The notes under the pieces: model-generated
Told to the model about the DNA's origin: nothing
The model's input: only the letters and a program-made list of their open reading frames with translations
Databases searched by the model: none
Source: an uncultured Clostridia bacterium
GTDB taxonomy: Bacteria; Bacillota; Clostridia; Christensenellales; Aristaeellaceae
Length of the DNA stretch: 64,000 nt
NCBI GenBank assembly: GCA_934621505.1
Contig: CAKTUU010000001.1
Span: forward strand, 124,001 to 188,000
Direction of reading: 5' to 3'
Part shown: one piece after another, positions 1-7,708 of the stretch
How the letters are laid out: each line of letters begins with the position of its first letter
Position numbering within the stretch: position 1 is the stretch's first letter
Program-made: the position numbers and the translations under genes

Positions 1-408
1 CTTGGTCAGCAGCGCCAGCTTTTGGGCATGGACGGACACTTCGCCCGTTTTGGTGCGGAATACAAAGCCCTCAATGCCCAGGATATCGCCGATATCCATG
101 GTTTTAAAGTCCGCGTATACGTCCTCGCCCACATCCTCGCGGCGCACATAGACCTGAATTTGGCCCTCGCCGTCCAGAAGATGCACAAAGGAGGCCTTGC
201 CCATAATGCGGCGGCTCATCATACGGCCGGCAATGCGCACAGTCTGGTTTTCCAGCTGGTCAAAGCGGGCCAGAATGTCCGCGGAGGTATGGGTGCGGTC
301 AAAACGGGTAATGGTGTAGGGGTCGCGGCCATCCGCCTGGTATTTGCTCAGCTTTTCCCGGCGGATTTGTTCCTGTTCGCTCAGGTTCAGGGTCGTATTT
401 TCGGGCAT
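1..408 (-). CDS. lysS: Lysine--tRNA ligase, N-terminal part (cut by window edge)
   Basis: Class II lysyl-tRNA synthetase, which charges tRNA-Lys in the cytoplasm. Only the first 136 codons are present. They hold the charged N-terminal leader (MPENTTLNLSEQEQIRREKL) and most of the OB-fold anticodon-binding domain, including the typical stretch GRMMSRRIMGKASFVHLLDG. The catalytic domain lies beyond base 1. The ATG at 406-408 is 25 bases downstream of the greA stop, with a GGAGCGAT-type ribosome site. The greA-lysS pair is a familiar Firmicute arrangement, and both genes probably share the promoter at 1022-1050. Confidence 0.93.
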   Translation of the reverse strand, partial: MPENTTLNLSEQEQIRREKLSKYQADGRDPYTITRFDRTHTSADILARFDQLENQTVRIAGRMMSRRIMGKASFVHLLDGEGQIQVYVRREDVGEDVYADFKTMDIGDILGIEGFVFRTKTGEVSVHAQKLALLTK

Positions 409-433
409 GGATATCGCTCCTTGACTTTTGGTT

Positions 434-913
434 TTACCGGCTGATTTCCAGAACCTGCATCTTCATCAGGCCCATGGGCACTTCCACCTCAAAGGTTTCG
501 CCCTTCTTTTTGCCCAGCAGCGCCTCGCCGATGGGGCTGTCGGAGGAAATCTTCATGTTTTTGGGGTCGGTTTCGTTAGCGCCCACAATGGTGATGGTCT
601 GGTCCATATTCAGGGTCAGGTTCTTTACCTTTACGGTGTTGCCCACGCCCACGGCGTCGGTGTTGACCTCGTTATCCTCCACAACGATGCAGTTGCGCAG
701 GGTGTTTTCCATCTCCACAATTTTGGCCTCGATACGGCTCTGCTCGTTCTTGGCTTCATCGTATTCGGCGTTTTCACTCAAATCGCCAAAACCGCGGGCA
801 ATGGCGATCTGCTCGGAAATTTCGTTGCGGCGCACGCTGATGTAATAATCCAGCTCTTTTTCCAGCTTTTCATAGCCTTCCCGGGTAAGAATAACCTTTT
901 TTTCTTCCGCCAT
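434..913 (-). CDS. greA: Transcription elongation factor GreA
   Basis: GreA binds in the RNA polymerase secondary channel and stimulates cleavage of backtracked transcripts. The 159-residue product has the expected length. An N-terminal coiled coil (about residues 1-75) carries the acidic tip sequence GDLSENAEYDEAK, and a C-terminal FKBP-like globular domain ends in SPIGEALLGKKKGE. The ATG at 911-913 is chosen because AAAGGAG lies just upstream; the in-frame extension beyond it has no ribosome site. The gene is first in an operon with lysS. Confidence 0.97.
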   Translation of the reverse strand: MAEEKKVILTREGYEKLEKELDYYISVRRNEISEQIAIARGFGDLSENAEYDEAKNEQSRIEAKIVEMENTLRNCIVVEDNEVNTDAVGVGNTVKVKNLTLNMDQTITIVGANETDPKNMKISSDSPIGEALLGKKKGETFEVEVPMGLMKMQVLEISR

Positions 914-1021
914 GGTGGGTTCTCCTTTCAACGGCATAAAGCCATTTATGCGCGATTCCTGCCGAATCCGCCCGCAAGGTCACACAAACAAAGCCCCGGC
1001 AAAGCAGAAAGGCACCACCGT

Positions 1022-1050
1022 ATTATATCCGGGCGGGCAGGGGTTGTCAA
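1022..1050 (-). promoter_or_regulatory. Sigma-A promoter for greA-lysS
   Basis: Reading the minus strand, a perfect TTGACA (1045-1050) and a perfect TATAAT (1022-1027) are separated by 17 bases. The predicted start lies about 100 bases upstream of greA. Confidence 0.85.
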
Positions 1051-1122
1051 TGGCTGGATTTGATAGGGAAACGGGGCCGCCGTCAATAAGGTAAAAGACG
1101 GTATGCAAGCGGCCATGGGCGT

Positions 1123-1695
1123 TTATGACAGGCTTGTCAACCGCAGCTTCTGATTCAGCTTTGGATATACCCGCTCACGAAACCAGGGTTCGCAGGAGGC
1201 TTTGACCGCATCGTCCAAAGCAAACCATTGAACCCCGCTGTTTTCCTCCGGACGGATGGACAGGGGCTGGTCCTGAGCGGCCTCCAGCAGGTAGGTCACG
1301 TTCAGGTGCAGGTGGGATCCCACATAGGTTCCCCGCTTTTCATGGCCGTCTACCGTCAAAATTTCCACCGAAAAGATGTCCGGGGTTACCGGGCGCACCT
1401 GGGTCAGCCCGCTTTCCTCCCGGGCCTCCCGCAGGGCCACGGCCAGCAAATCCGTATCCCCGTCCGCGTGGCCGCCCAGCCAGGACCAGGAGCGGTACAC
1501 GTTATGCCAGGCCATCAGCACCTGATCCCGGGACGGATTGACCAGCCAGCAGGAGGCGGTCATATGCATAAAGGGGTTTTGCCGGGTAAACACATCCGGC
1601 GCGTTTTCCAGCGCCCACAGGATGCGCCGGCGGTCGTCGTCTTCCTGCCGGTTAAAAGGAATGTAAGCCTGCAGGTCCTGAATCAGCTGCATCAT
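1123..1695 (-). CDS. Nudix hydrolase
   Basis: Nudix-fold pyrophosphohydrolase, 190 residues. The Nudix box is visible around residues 75-98 (GGHADGD, then REAREESGL) and supplies the metal-binding RExxEE glutamates. The first glutamate position of the consensus (Gx5Ex7REUxEExGU) is a threonine here, flanked by aspartates, a variation seen in this kind of Nudix protein. The substrate cannot be deduced. The start is the ATG at 1693-1695, six bases after AGGAGG; two further in-frame start-like codons adjoin it. A terminator separates it from the lipoprotein gene upstream. Confidence 0.85.
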   Translation of the reverse strand: MMQLIQDLQAYIPFNRQEDDDRRRILWALENAPDVFTRQNPFMHMTASCWLVNPSRDQVLMAWHNVYRSWSWLGGHADGDTDLLAVALREAREESGLTQVRPVTPDIFSVEILTVDGHEKRGTYVGSHLHLNVTYLLEAAQDQPLSIRPEENSGVQWFALDDAVKASCEPWFRERVYPKLNQKLRLTSLS

Positions 1696-1710
1696 CAAAA
1701 GCCTCCTGAA

Positions 1711-1737
1711 TAAAACGAGCCGCGCTCTGAGCGCGGC
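1711..1737 (-). terminator. Terminator of the lipoprotein gene
   Basis: On the minus strand GCCGCGC and GCGCGGC flank a five-base loop and are followed by CTCGTTTTATT. It sits between the lipoprotein gene and the Nudix gene. Confidence 0.8.
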
Positions 1738-1755
1738 CCGAAGCCTGTCGGTTGA

Positions 1756-2631
1756 TCAGTTGGCAGCGGTACCGGCCTTCATGGTTTTACGGATCTGGCC
1801 GAACACGCCCAGGTAATCCTCCTTGTAGCCCTGCGGGAAAATGATTTCCAGGCCATAGAGCACCTTGTCGATGCACACATACATGATACGGCCGCCCACC
1901 TGGGTACCGTCCACCAGGGTGCCGGTATAGTTGGCGTACACAGCCTTCTGGCCCATCATATACCGTTCGGCGGTCAGGCTGGGGGAATAGTCGCTCATTT
2001 CAGAGGTATAGATGGTATCCAGCCGCTGCTTTACATGAGATTTCAGGTCGCTCTGGCTATAATTGTTGCTGACCGGCTCGGCGGACAGGGTTACGATGCA
2101 CTGCTGCCCTTCCTTGATTTGAGCGGCGGGCTCGGACAGTATCATCATCTGGTTCTGGCTTTCGTCCACCTGCCAGCCCGCGGGTCCTTCAAAGGTAACG
2201 CCCACGCCGTAGGACGTATAGCTGACATAGGTAAAGCTGAGCTGGGGCCGGGGGGTGGGGGTGGGCATATCGATGGGGTCCAGCGGGATGGGGGTGCTGC
2301 CTGCGTAGGGGTACACGGTGTTTTCCACTGTGGCGGTCAAACCGTAATCCGCCACATCCTCATCGCTGCCGGTGTAATCTTCCTCTTCCAGCGGCTCGGT
2401 TCCCCAGTCGGTATCGTCATAGGGGTTTTGGTCAAACACGCTGCCGCCGTTATCATCCACCGCGTCGCCTGTGGTCAGGGACTGAACCGGCTCGGCGGTA
2501 GGCGTAGCTGTGGGGCCGATAGCCTGGGTAATGTTGGGGATGCTGGCGATTTCGTTTTGCTGGCTGGAGCAGGCGCTTACCGTCAGCAAAACCAGAACCA
2601 GGCAAAGGACCATTTTGCACTTGCGCTTCAT
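1756..2631 (-). CDS. Secreted lipoprotein, PsbP-like C-terminal domain
   Basis: Predicted lipoprotein of 291 residues and unknown function. Residues 1-21 form a lipoprotein signal with lipobox VSAC. A low-complexity acidic and Thr/Pro-rich linker follows (about 25-130, ending in PTPTPRPQ). A compact C-terminal domain of about 160 residues resembles PsbP/DcrB-like domains of Clostridia lipoproteins (GVGVTFEGPAGWQV at its start). The start at 2629-2631 is favoured over longer in-frame options because GGGAGGG lies upstream and the lipoprotein signal begins there. It is transcribed alone from the promoter at 2712-2740. Confidence 0.75.
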   Translation of the reverse strand: MKRKCKMVLCLVLVLLTVSACSSQQNEIASIPNITQAIGPTATPTAEPVQSLTTGDAVDDNGGSVFDQNPYDDTDWGTEPLEEEDYTGSDEDVADYGLTATVENTVYPYAGSTPIPLDPIDMPTPTPRPQLSFTYVSYTSYGVGVTFEGPAGWQVDESQNQMMILSEPAAQIKEGQQCIVTLSAEPVSNNYSQSDLKSHVKQRLDTIYTSEMSDYSPSLTAERYMMGQKAVYANYTGTLVDGTQVGGRIMYVCIDKVLYGLEIIFPQGYKEDYLGVFGQIRKTMKAGTAAN

Positions 2632-2711
2632 TTTGTCTATCCCTCCCATAGCAAACGGGTTATGCGCCAATGAAACGACGCGGATGGAAGAAAACATCCT
2701 TTCGTCATGAT

Positions 2712-2740
2712 ATTGTAACATTTATGCGGACAAACGTCAA
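2712..2740 (-). promoter_or_regulatory. Sigma-A promoter for the lipoprotein gene
   Basis: Minus-strand TTGACG (2735-2740) and TACAAT (2712-2717) with a 17-base spacer. The -35 overlaps the last codons of the YhaM-like gene. Confidence 0.75.
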
Positions 2741-3702
2741 CCTTGAGGGCCTTCTTCCAATTCATCGTAGCGGGCGTGATACAGCCGCCGGTCCAGCGAC
2801 CAGATTTTATCGGAGAACGCGCCGGGCTTTACCTTGACCATGGCGGCCTGCATTTCATTCATGCGGGCGTCCAGCAGGTCAATCCAGTGCAGGGCCTCGG
2901 CCTCGGGAAACATGGGCTTGCGGGGGCTGCCAAACTCCGCCTCGCCATGATGGCTCAGCATCATATGCTGAAGCAGCAGCACCGGCTCGCCGGCAATGCC
3001 CAATTCGTTCGCCGTTTCCTGAATGCGGGCCACGCCCAGCACCAGGTGACCCAGCAGCAGACCCGGAGCGCTGTAATCCCGCACCACGCCCATTTTATCC
3101 GAATCCATTTCCTCGGTTTTGCACAGGTCGTGCAAAATCACGCCCGCGTACAGCAGATCCTGATCCAGGAAGGGATAGGCCTGGGTAATCAGCTTGGCGG
3201 TGCGCAGCATACCGGTGGTATGGTGCAAAAGGCCGCCCAGCTCCGCGTGATGGATACGCTGGGCCGCGGGATAATAGCGCAGCTTTTCGTCAAAGCGTTG
3301 CAGCATGGCCAGGGTGATGTCCCGCAGGGGCTTGGAGGTAAACGCCTGGGCGGTACTGGTCAGCTCCTCCAGCATTTGCTCCGCCGGTTCCGGGGCGCAG
3401 GGGGTCAGCAGGCTCATGTCCACTCCATCGGAGGGCTGCGCGTCGCGGATGCGCTCCACCCGCAGCTGCAGGCGGCCGTTATATTCCAGCGTGCCGCCCC
3501 GCACCTTGACCACGCTGCCGGAAGCGGGCGCGGGCACGTTGCCGTCCCATACCTTGGCGTTAATTTCGCCGGTACGGTCGCCCAGGTTCATATCCAGGTA
3601 TTTGGCGCCGTTGCCGCCGGTGCGCTGCTCGGCGGAGCGCACCAGCAAAAAGCCTTCAAAGCGTTGGTCCTTGGTGAGATCGCATACATTTTGCTGTGGC
3701 AT
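2737..3702 (-). CDS. yhaM: 3'-5' exoribonuclease, YhaM family
   Basis: Metal-dependent 3'-5' exoribonuclease with an OB-fold followed by an HD domain, 321 residues. The N-terminal nucleic-acid-binding OB fold spans about residues 10-90 (YLDMNLGDRTGEINAKVWDG). The HD phosphohydrolase core spans about 150-290, with histidines in LGGLLHHTTGML, the HD pair in GVILHDLCKTEEM and MMLSHHGEAEFGSP. The ATG at 3700-3702 follows AAAGGAG; longer in-frame forms run into repeat-rich DNA and are not credible. An 820-base gap separates it from dnaB upstream. Confidence 0.88.
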   Translation of the reverse strand: MPQQNVCDLTKDQRFEGFLLVRSAEQRTGGNGAKYLDMNLGDRTGEINAKVWDGNVPAPASGSVVKVRGGTLEYNGRLQLRVERIRDAQPSDGVDMSLLTPCAPEPAEQMLEELTSTAQAFTSKPLRDITLAMLQRFDEKLRYYPAAQRIHHAELGGLLHHTTGMLRTAKLITQAYPFLDQDLLYAGVILHDLCKTEEMDSDKMGVVRDYSAPGLLLGHLVLGVARIQETANELGIAGEPVLLLQHMMLSHHGEAEFGSPRKPMFPEAEALHWIDLLDARMNEMQAAMVKVKPGAFSDKIWSLDRRLYHARYDELEEGPQG

Positions 3703-4249
3703 GGGGGTACTCCTTTGGGTGGAATTTTTTCCGCCGGGGGCGGGGGGTGAATGCGCTTGCGGAAGTGCGTTTTCGCGGAACAGGTGCAAAGGGCGCTGTG
3801 CGCCCCTCTGCACACCCCGCACCTACTTTTTCTCGAAAAAGTAGGCAAAAAGGTGCGACACGCGCGTCCATCAGAAATCCCTACTCGGCCTAAAGCCGGC
3901 ATTCGCCGGCTTTAGGCTGCGCCCCTGCGGCGGTGTCCTCGGGGCTTGGCTCGCAAGCGAGCCCTCGATGATTGCCCATTTTGGGGCTGCGGGGGCGCAT
4001 ATCCGCTTGGGTGGTGATGGAATTGGGTGTGCCTTTGGGGCTAGAGTTACTACGATGCGCCCTGATCCTTGCCCCAAAAGGGCGGGGGATTTCTGCCTCC
4101 CGCGCTACCGTCGCGGGGGACGTGGGCGCAGACTGGGTTTACTAAGATACGGTGTAAGCAAACTTGGCTTCGTCAGCATGGGTTTCCTGTTCCTCCCCAT
4201 AGGGGAGGTGGCCCGATAGGGCCGGAGGGGCAGTAACTTTACGACAGCC
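3703..4249. other. Gene-free repeat-rich stretch
   Basis: No credible gene is seen. The stretch holds several hairpins: GGGCG/CGCCC near 3791-3805; an 11-bp perfect arm pair at 3822-3832 and 3835-3845 (CCTACTTTTTC), nested in CGCACCT (3818) and AGGTGCG (3851); and, near 4187-4225, a CCTCCCC/GGGGAGG hairpin followed by GGCCC/GGGCC. The last two resemble small palindromic extragenic repeats common in gut Clostridia. This is recognition from memory, not a search. Confidence 0.6.
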
Positions 4250-4523
4250 AAGCATGGCGGGTCGAGGGAAGCCGAGAAATTCGACAGCGCGGCTGTGGTG
4301 GGGATGGGACCCGCCACATTGCCGCGCGGCACACCAGCCTGTGGGTTCTTAAGCATGAACGCCCCTTCAGGGGTGGACATGCGCCCAAGCATGGCGGGTC
4401 GAGGGAAGCCCAGCCACTCGACAGCGAGCGGTGGGAGGGGTGTTACCCTCCCACTAAGCGAGCGGCACACAAGTGTGTGGGTTCTTAAGCATGACCGCCC
4501 CTTTCAGGGGCGATCATGCGCCC
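4250..4523. repeat. 137-bp tandem direct repeat, two structured copies
   Basis: Two copies, 4250-4386 and 4387-4523, align with an exact 137-base offset. They share CCAAGCATGGCGGGTCGAGG at the left, GTGGGTTCTTAAGCATGA in the middle and CATGCGCCC at the right. The differing parts keep their pairing. GTGGTGGG/CCCGCCAC in copy A becomes GTGGGAGGG/CCCTCCCAC in copy B, and CGCCCCTTCAGGGGTG becomes CGCCCCTTTCAGGGGCG. The second copy ends at the base before the dnaB stop codon, so read on the minus strand it would be the dnaB 3' untranslated region. Confidence 0.75.
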
Positions 4524-5906
4524 TCAGGCATAGGTGGCTACACGGGTGCCCGGCAGGTTGGTATAGCGGGCAAACTCGGCCTGCCATTCCACGTTGACCG
4601 TACCAACGGGGCCGTTGCGCTGTTTGGCGATAATCACTTCACCGGCGGTATCGTCGGGCTTGGGGCCGTCCTCGCTGCCGGCGGTGGCGTAATAGCCCTC
4701 CCGGTGCAAAAACAGCACCACGTCCGCGTCCTGCTCAATGCTGCCGGAATCGCGCAGGTCGCTCAGCATGGGGCGCTTATCGGTACGGGCGGCGGGGGCG
4801 CGGCTTAACTGGGCGCAGGCCAAAACGGGAATTTTCAGCTCCAGGGCGATGGCCTTCAGCTGGCGGCTGATTTCGCTTACTTCCAGCTGGCGGTTTTCCA
4901 CCCGTTTGTCGGTGCCCATCAATCCCAGATAGTCAATGACCACCAGATCCAGCCCCTGCTCCATCATCAGGCGGCGGCAGCGGCTGCGCAGCTGGGAGGG
5001 GGTCAGGCCCGGGGTATCATCGATAAAAACACGGCAGGAGGACAGGTTGTTGATGGTATCGCCAATTTTGACCCATTCCTCATCGCTGAGCATACCGCTG
5101 CGCACCCGCTGCATGTTAATATTCGCGGCGGAGCACAGCAGACGCAGGCCGATTTGCTCCCGGGGCATTTCCAGACTGAACACGGCCACACAGCGCCTGG
5201 CCTGTACCGCCGCAAACTGGGTAACGCCCAGCGCCATGGAGGTTTTGCCCATGGCGGGACGCGCACCTACCAGCACCAGCTCGCCGCCGTGCAGGCCGGT
5301 CAGCATCCGGTCCAGGTCGTACAGGCCGGTAGGCACGCCGCCCAGGCGGCCCTTCAGGCGGCTCAGCTCCTCGATCTGGTCAAAGGTGGACATCAGCACC
5401 TGGTTCAGGGGCAGCAGGGTTTCCGCGCCGCTGCGCTTCATCACAATGTCAAAGATCAGCCGTTCAGCGTTATGCAGCACGTCCGTCAACTGGTCTGACT
5501 GGGCGTAGCACTGCTGCTGAATCTGCTGGCTGGCGCTGATCAGCCTGCGCAGGGTGGATTTTTCCAGCACGATTTGAATGTAGGTGCGGGTATTGGCCGT
5601 GGTGGGCACAAAGCGCACCACCTGCAGCAGGTAGGCCGCCCCGCCGATGCTGTCAAAGGTGCCCCGGCGAGTCAGCTCGTTGCCGGTGGTCATCAGGTCG
5701 ATGGGGTTGCCCGCAATGTGCAAATCCCGCATGGCCTGAAAAATCTCCTTATGCTCCGCGGAATAAAAATCCTCCGGCGTAAGGTTTTCAAAGGCTAGGC
5801 TGGCCGCGCCGCTGTCCTGCATCATTGCGCCCAGCACGCTGCGCTCCGCGTCGATGCTGCTGGGTGGCAGGGCGGAGCGAATGGCCTCGTTCATTCCGGC
5901 CTCCAT
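4524..5906 (-). CDS. dnaB: Replicative DNA helicase DnaB
   Basis: Hexameric replicative helicase (DnaC in Bacillus naming), 460 residues as expected. The N-terminal primase-interacting domain spans about residues 10-150. The RecA-like motor follows with Walker A GARPAMGKT (214-222), Walker B LVVIDYLGLM and the late motif GSIEQDADVVLFLHR. The ATG at 5904-5906 follows AAAGGAGG by eight bases. It lies 23 bases downstream of rplI in a yybS-like/rplI/dnaB operon. The bases after its stop belong to a tandem repeat whose stable hairpins may end the transcript. Confidence 0.97.
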   Translation of the reverse strand: MEAGMNEAIRSALPPSSIDAERSVLGAMMQDSGAASLAFENLTPEDFYSAEHKEIFQAMRDLHIAGNPIDLMTTGNELTRRGTFDSIGGAAYLLQVVRFVPTTANTRTYIQIVLEKSTLRRLISASQQIQQQCYAQSDQLTDVLHNAERLIFDIVMKRSGAETLLPLNQVLMSTFDQIEELSRLKGRLGGVPTGLYDLDRMLTGLHGGELVLVGARPAMGKTSMALGVTQFAAVQARRCVAVFSLEMPREQIGLRLLCSAANINMQRVRSGMLSDEEWVKIGDTINNLSSCRVFIDDTPGLTPSQLRSRCRRLMMEQGLDLVVIDYLGLMGTDKRVENRQLEVSEISRQLKAIALELKIPVLACAQLSRAPAARTDKRPMLSDLRDSGSIEQDADVVLFLHREGYYATAGSEDGPKPDDTAGEVIIAKQRNGPVGTVNVEWQAEFARYTNLPGTRVATYA

Positions 5907-5929
5907 GGGGCCAACCTCCTTTGCAACGG

Positions 5930-6379
5930 TTACTTATCGGCAGGCTCCACCCGCAGCTTCATGTTGGCGGAGATACCGGAGTACACCTTTACTTCCATAA
6001 TCACGTCGCCGGTCTGGCGAATGGGTTCGCATTCAATGCGGCGCTTTTCCACCTCTACGCCAAATTGCTCCTTCAGCGCGTCGGCGATTTCCTGGTTGGT
6101 GATGCTGCCGTACAGGCGGCCCTGGGCGCCGCATTTCACCTTCAGGGTAATCATCTTTCCCCGAATGGAGTCGGCCACCTTCTGGGCGGCGTCGCGGCGT
6201 TCCCGCTCCAGCTTTTCCTCATTGGCGCGCTTGCGCTCTATTTCCTTTACAGCGCCGGGGGTGGCTTCCACCGCCCACTTTTTGGGGAACAGGAAGTTGC
6301 GGGCGTAGCCGTCGGATACGTTCAGAATATCGTCCTTTTTACCGGAGCCCTTTACATCGCACAGCAGGATTACCTTCAT
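5930..6379 (-). CDS. rplI: 50S ribosomal protein L9
   Basis: Large-subunit ribosomal protein L9, 149 residues. The N-terminal domain (about residues 1-52) starts MKVILLCDVKGSGKKDDILNV and contains GYARNFLFPKKWAVEAT. A long connecting helix and a C-terminal domain follow. The start is supported by AAGGAGGC upstream. It lies between the DUF2232 gene and dnaB with short gaps, so all three are probably co-transcribed from the promoter at 7480-7508. Confidence 0.97.
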   Translation of the reverse strand: MKVILLCDVKGSGKKDDILNVSDGYARNFLFPKKWAVEATPGAVKEIERKRANEEKLERERRDAAQKVADSIRGKMITLKVKCGAQGRLYGSITNQEIADALKEQFGVEVEKRRIECEPIRQTGDVIMEVKVYSGISANMKLRVEPADK

Positions 6380-6401
6380 GATACACAGCCTCCTTATAAA
6401 A

Positions 6402-7442
6402 TCATGGATCCTTCCGCATGGATTGAAGAATACGCAAACGGTAGTGAAAAAACTGTTCGCTGACGCCCGTCATGAGCAGCGCCAGAGGAAACAGCACATA
6501 CAGCGCCGCAGCCAGGCAGCCGGCGGCCGCGCTGTGGCCGGGCCTGCGGGCCGTCATGGCGCATATCAGCACGGCGGCTCCCTGCAGGGCAAACGCCGTG
6601 GTAAAGGCCGCCGAAAACAGCTGGCCCAGGGTGCACACCAGAGAATTGGCCGACGACGTCATCGGCAGGGACAGCAGCGCCGCTCCCATCAGAAACACGC
6701 CCAGTCCCCGGGGAATCATCAGCAGGCTGAAGCCGGGCTGAACCAGCACCGTGGCTTTGCGCCCGTTTCCCTGCAAGGCCTGCACCACCACCACCGCGCC
6801 CTCGGCCCGGCGCATGGCAAAGGCCGTAAACAATCCGCTCAGCACAGCGCCCTGCACAAACAGGGTGGGCAGCAGCGCGCGAAGCAGGTTTTGGACCGTC
6901 AGTTCCAAAGACATCAGCAGCTGCCGCGCGGGCAGCAGCACGGCGTTTCCCGCGGGAAGCAGCCCCGCCTGCACCAGCTGAATCAGGATTTGCGCGCCCT
7001 TCGGCGACGACTCCACCGCCTGAACGGCGCGGCTGGCCAGGGTTTGGGCAAGCGGCGCGCCAAAGGTGAGGGACCCGCAGAGAACGACCGTCATCAGGCC
7101 CACCGTACTGGCCGCCAGATACAGCACCAGGCCGCGGCTTCCGCCCCGCTTTTGGGCGGGCAGACAGGTAACCGCCAGCATCAGCAGACAGGGGACGGCC
7201 GCAGACGCGGCGTATGGCATGGGCATCTGCCGGTATACGCCCACCAGGACGGGAAGTGCTACCGCTCCACAGGCCAGAGGCCAGCGGCGGCAAGCCGCCA
7301 GCGGGCAGGCAAACAGCGGCGTAAGCAGCCCCAGCGGCAGGCCCAGCCGGGGAAACAGAACCACCAGCGCAAGCAAAACCGTCAGGGCCGCCGACCAGGC
7401 CGTCAGCTGCTTTTTTTCGGGCTTTAACTGGACTGTGGACAT
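6402..7442 (-). CDS. DUF2232 (YybS-like) membrane protein
   Basis: Integral membrane protein, 346 residues, with about eight hydrophobic segments and no obvious catalytic motif. Its position directly before rplI-dnaB matches yybS in Bacillus, and the hydrophobic layout fits the DUF2232 family, whose function is not settled. The start MSTVQLKPEKK at 7440-7442 is chosen because AAAGGAG precedes it; the longer in-frame form would extend across the -10 and -35 boxes at 7480-7508. In Bacillus the c-di-AMP phosphodiesterase gene gdpP lies between yybS and rplI; here the gap is only 22 bases and gdpP is absent. Confidence 0.8.
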   Translation of the reverse strand: MSTVQLKPEKKQLTAWSAALTVLLALVVLFPRLGLPLGLLTPLFACPLAACRRWPLACGAVALPVLVGVYRQMPMPYAASAAVPCLLMLAVTCLPAQKRGGSRGLVLYLAASTVGLMTVVLCGSLTFGAPLAQTLASRAVQAVESSPKGAQILIQLVQAGLLPAGNAVLLPARQLLMSLELTVQNLLRALLPTLFVQGAVLSGLFTAFAMRRAEGAVVVVQALQGNGRKATVLVQPGFSLLMIPRGLGVFLMGAALLSLPMTSSANSLVCTLGQLFSAAFTTAFALQGAAVLICAMTARRPGHSAAAGCLAAALYVLFPLALLMTGVSEQFFHYRLRILQSMRKDP

Positions 7443-7479
7443 AAGGCAGCTCCTTTCGGCCTGAAATACGGTATCTTTC

Positions 7480-7508
7480 ATTATAGGTGCAAGCCAGATG
7501 GAAGTCAA
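7480..7508 (-). promoter_or_regulatory. Sigma-A promoter for DUF2232-rplI-dnaB
   Basis: Minus-strand TTGACT (7503-7508) and perfect TATAAT (7480-7485) with a 17-base spacer, about 35 bases upstream of the chosen start. Confidence 0.85.
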
Positions 7509-7708
7509 GGGTGCAAGGCGGTTGCGGCGTTTTTCTAACATTTTCCGCGTGGGTTCAGGACGCTGGGCGGCATACTATCCGTTGACCGCCCAATTATGAA
7601 CGACGGCTTTTGCGCGTTAGCGAAAGTTCCAAATACTATTCATGGCTCGTTCACGGTAATGTCAAAATTCGGTGCTATCATAAGGACGTAGTCAAGGAGG
7701 GATGCTAC

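Noticed and set aside
4250..4523. CRISPR array
   Set aside because: Only two long copies, no short repeat-spacer rhythm and no cas genes in the window.
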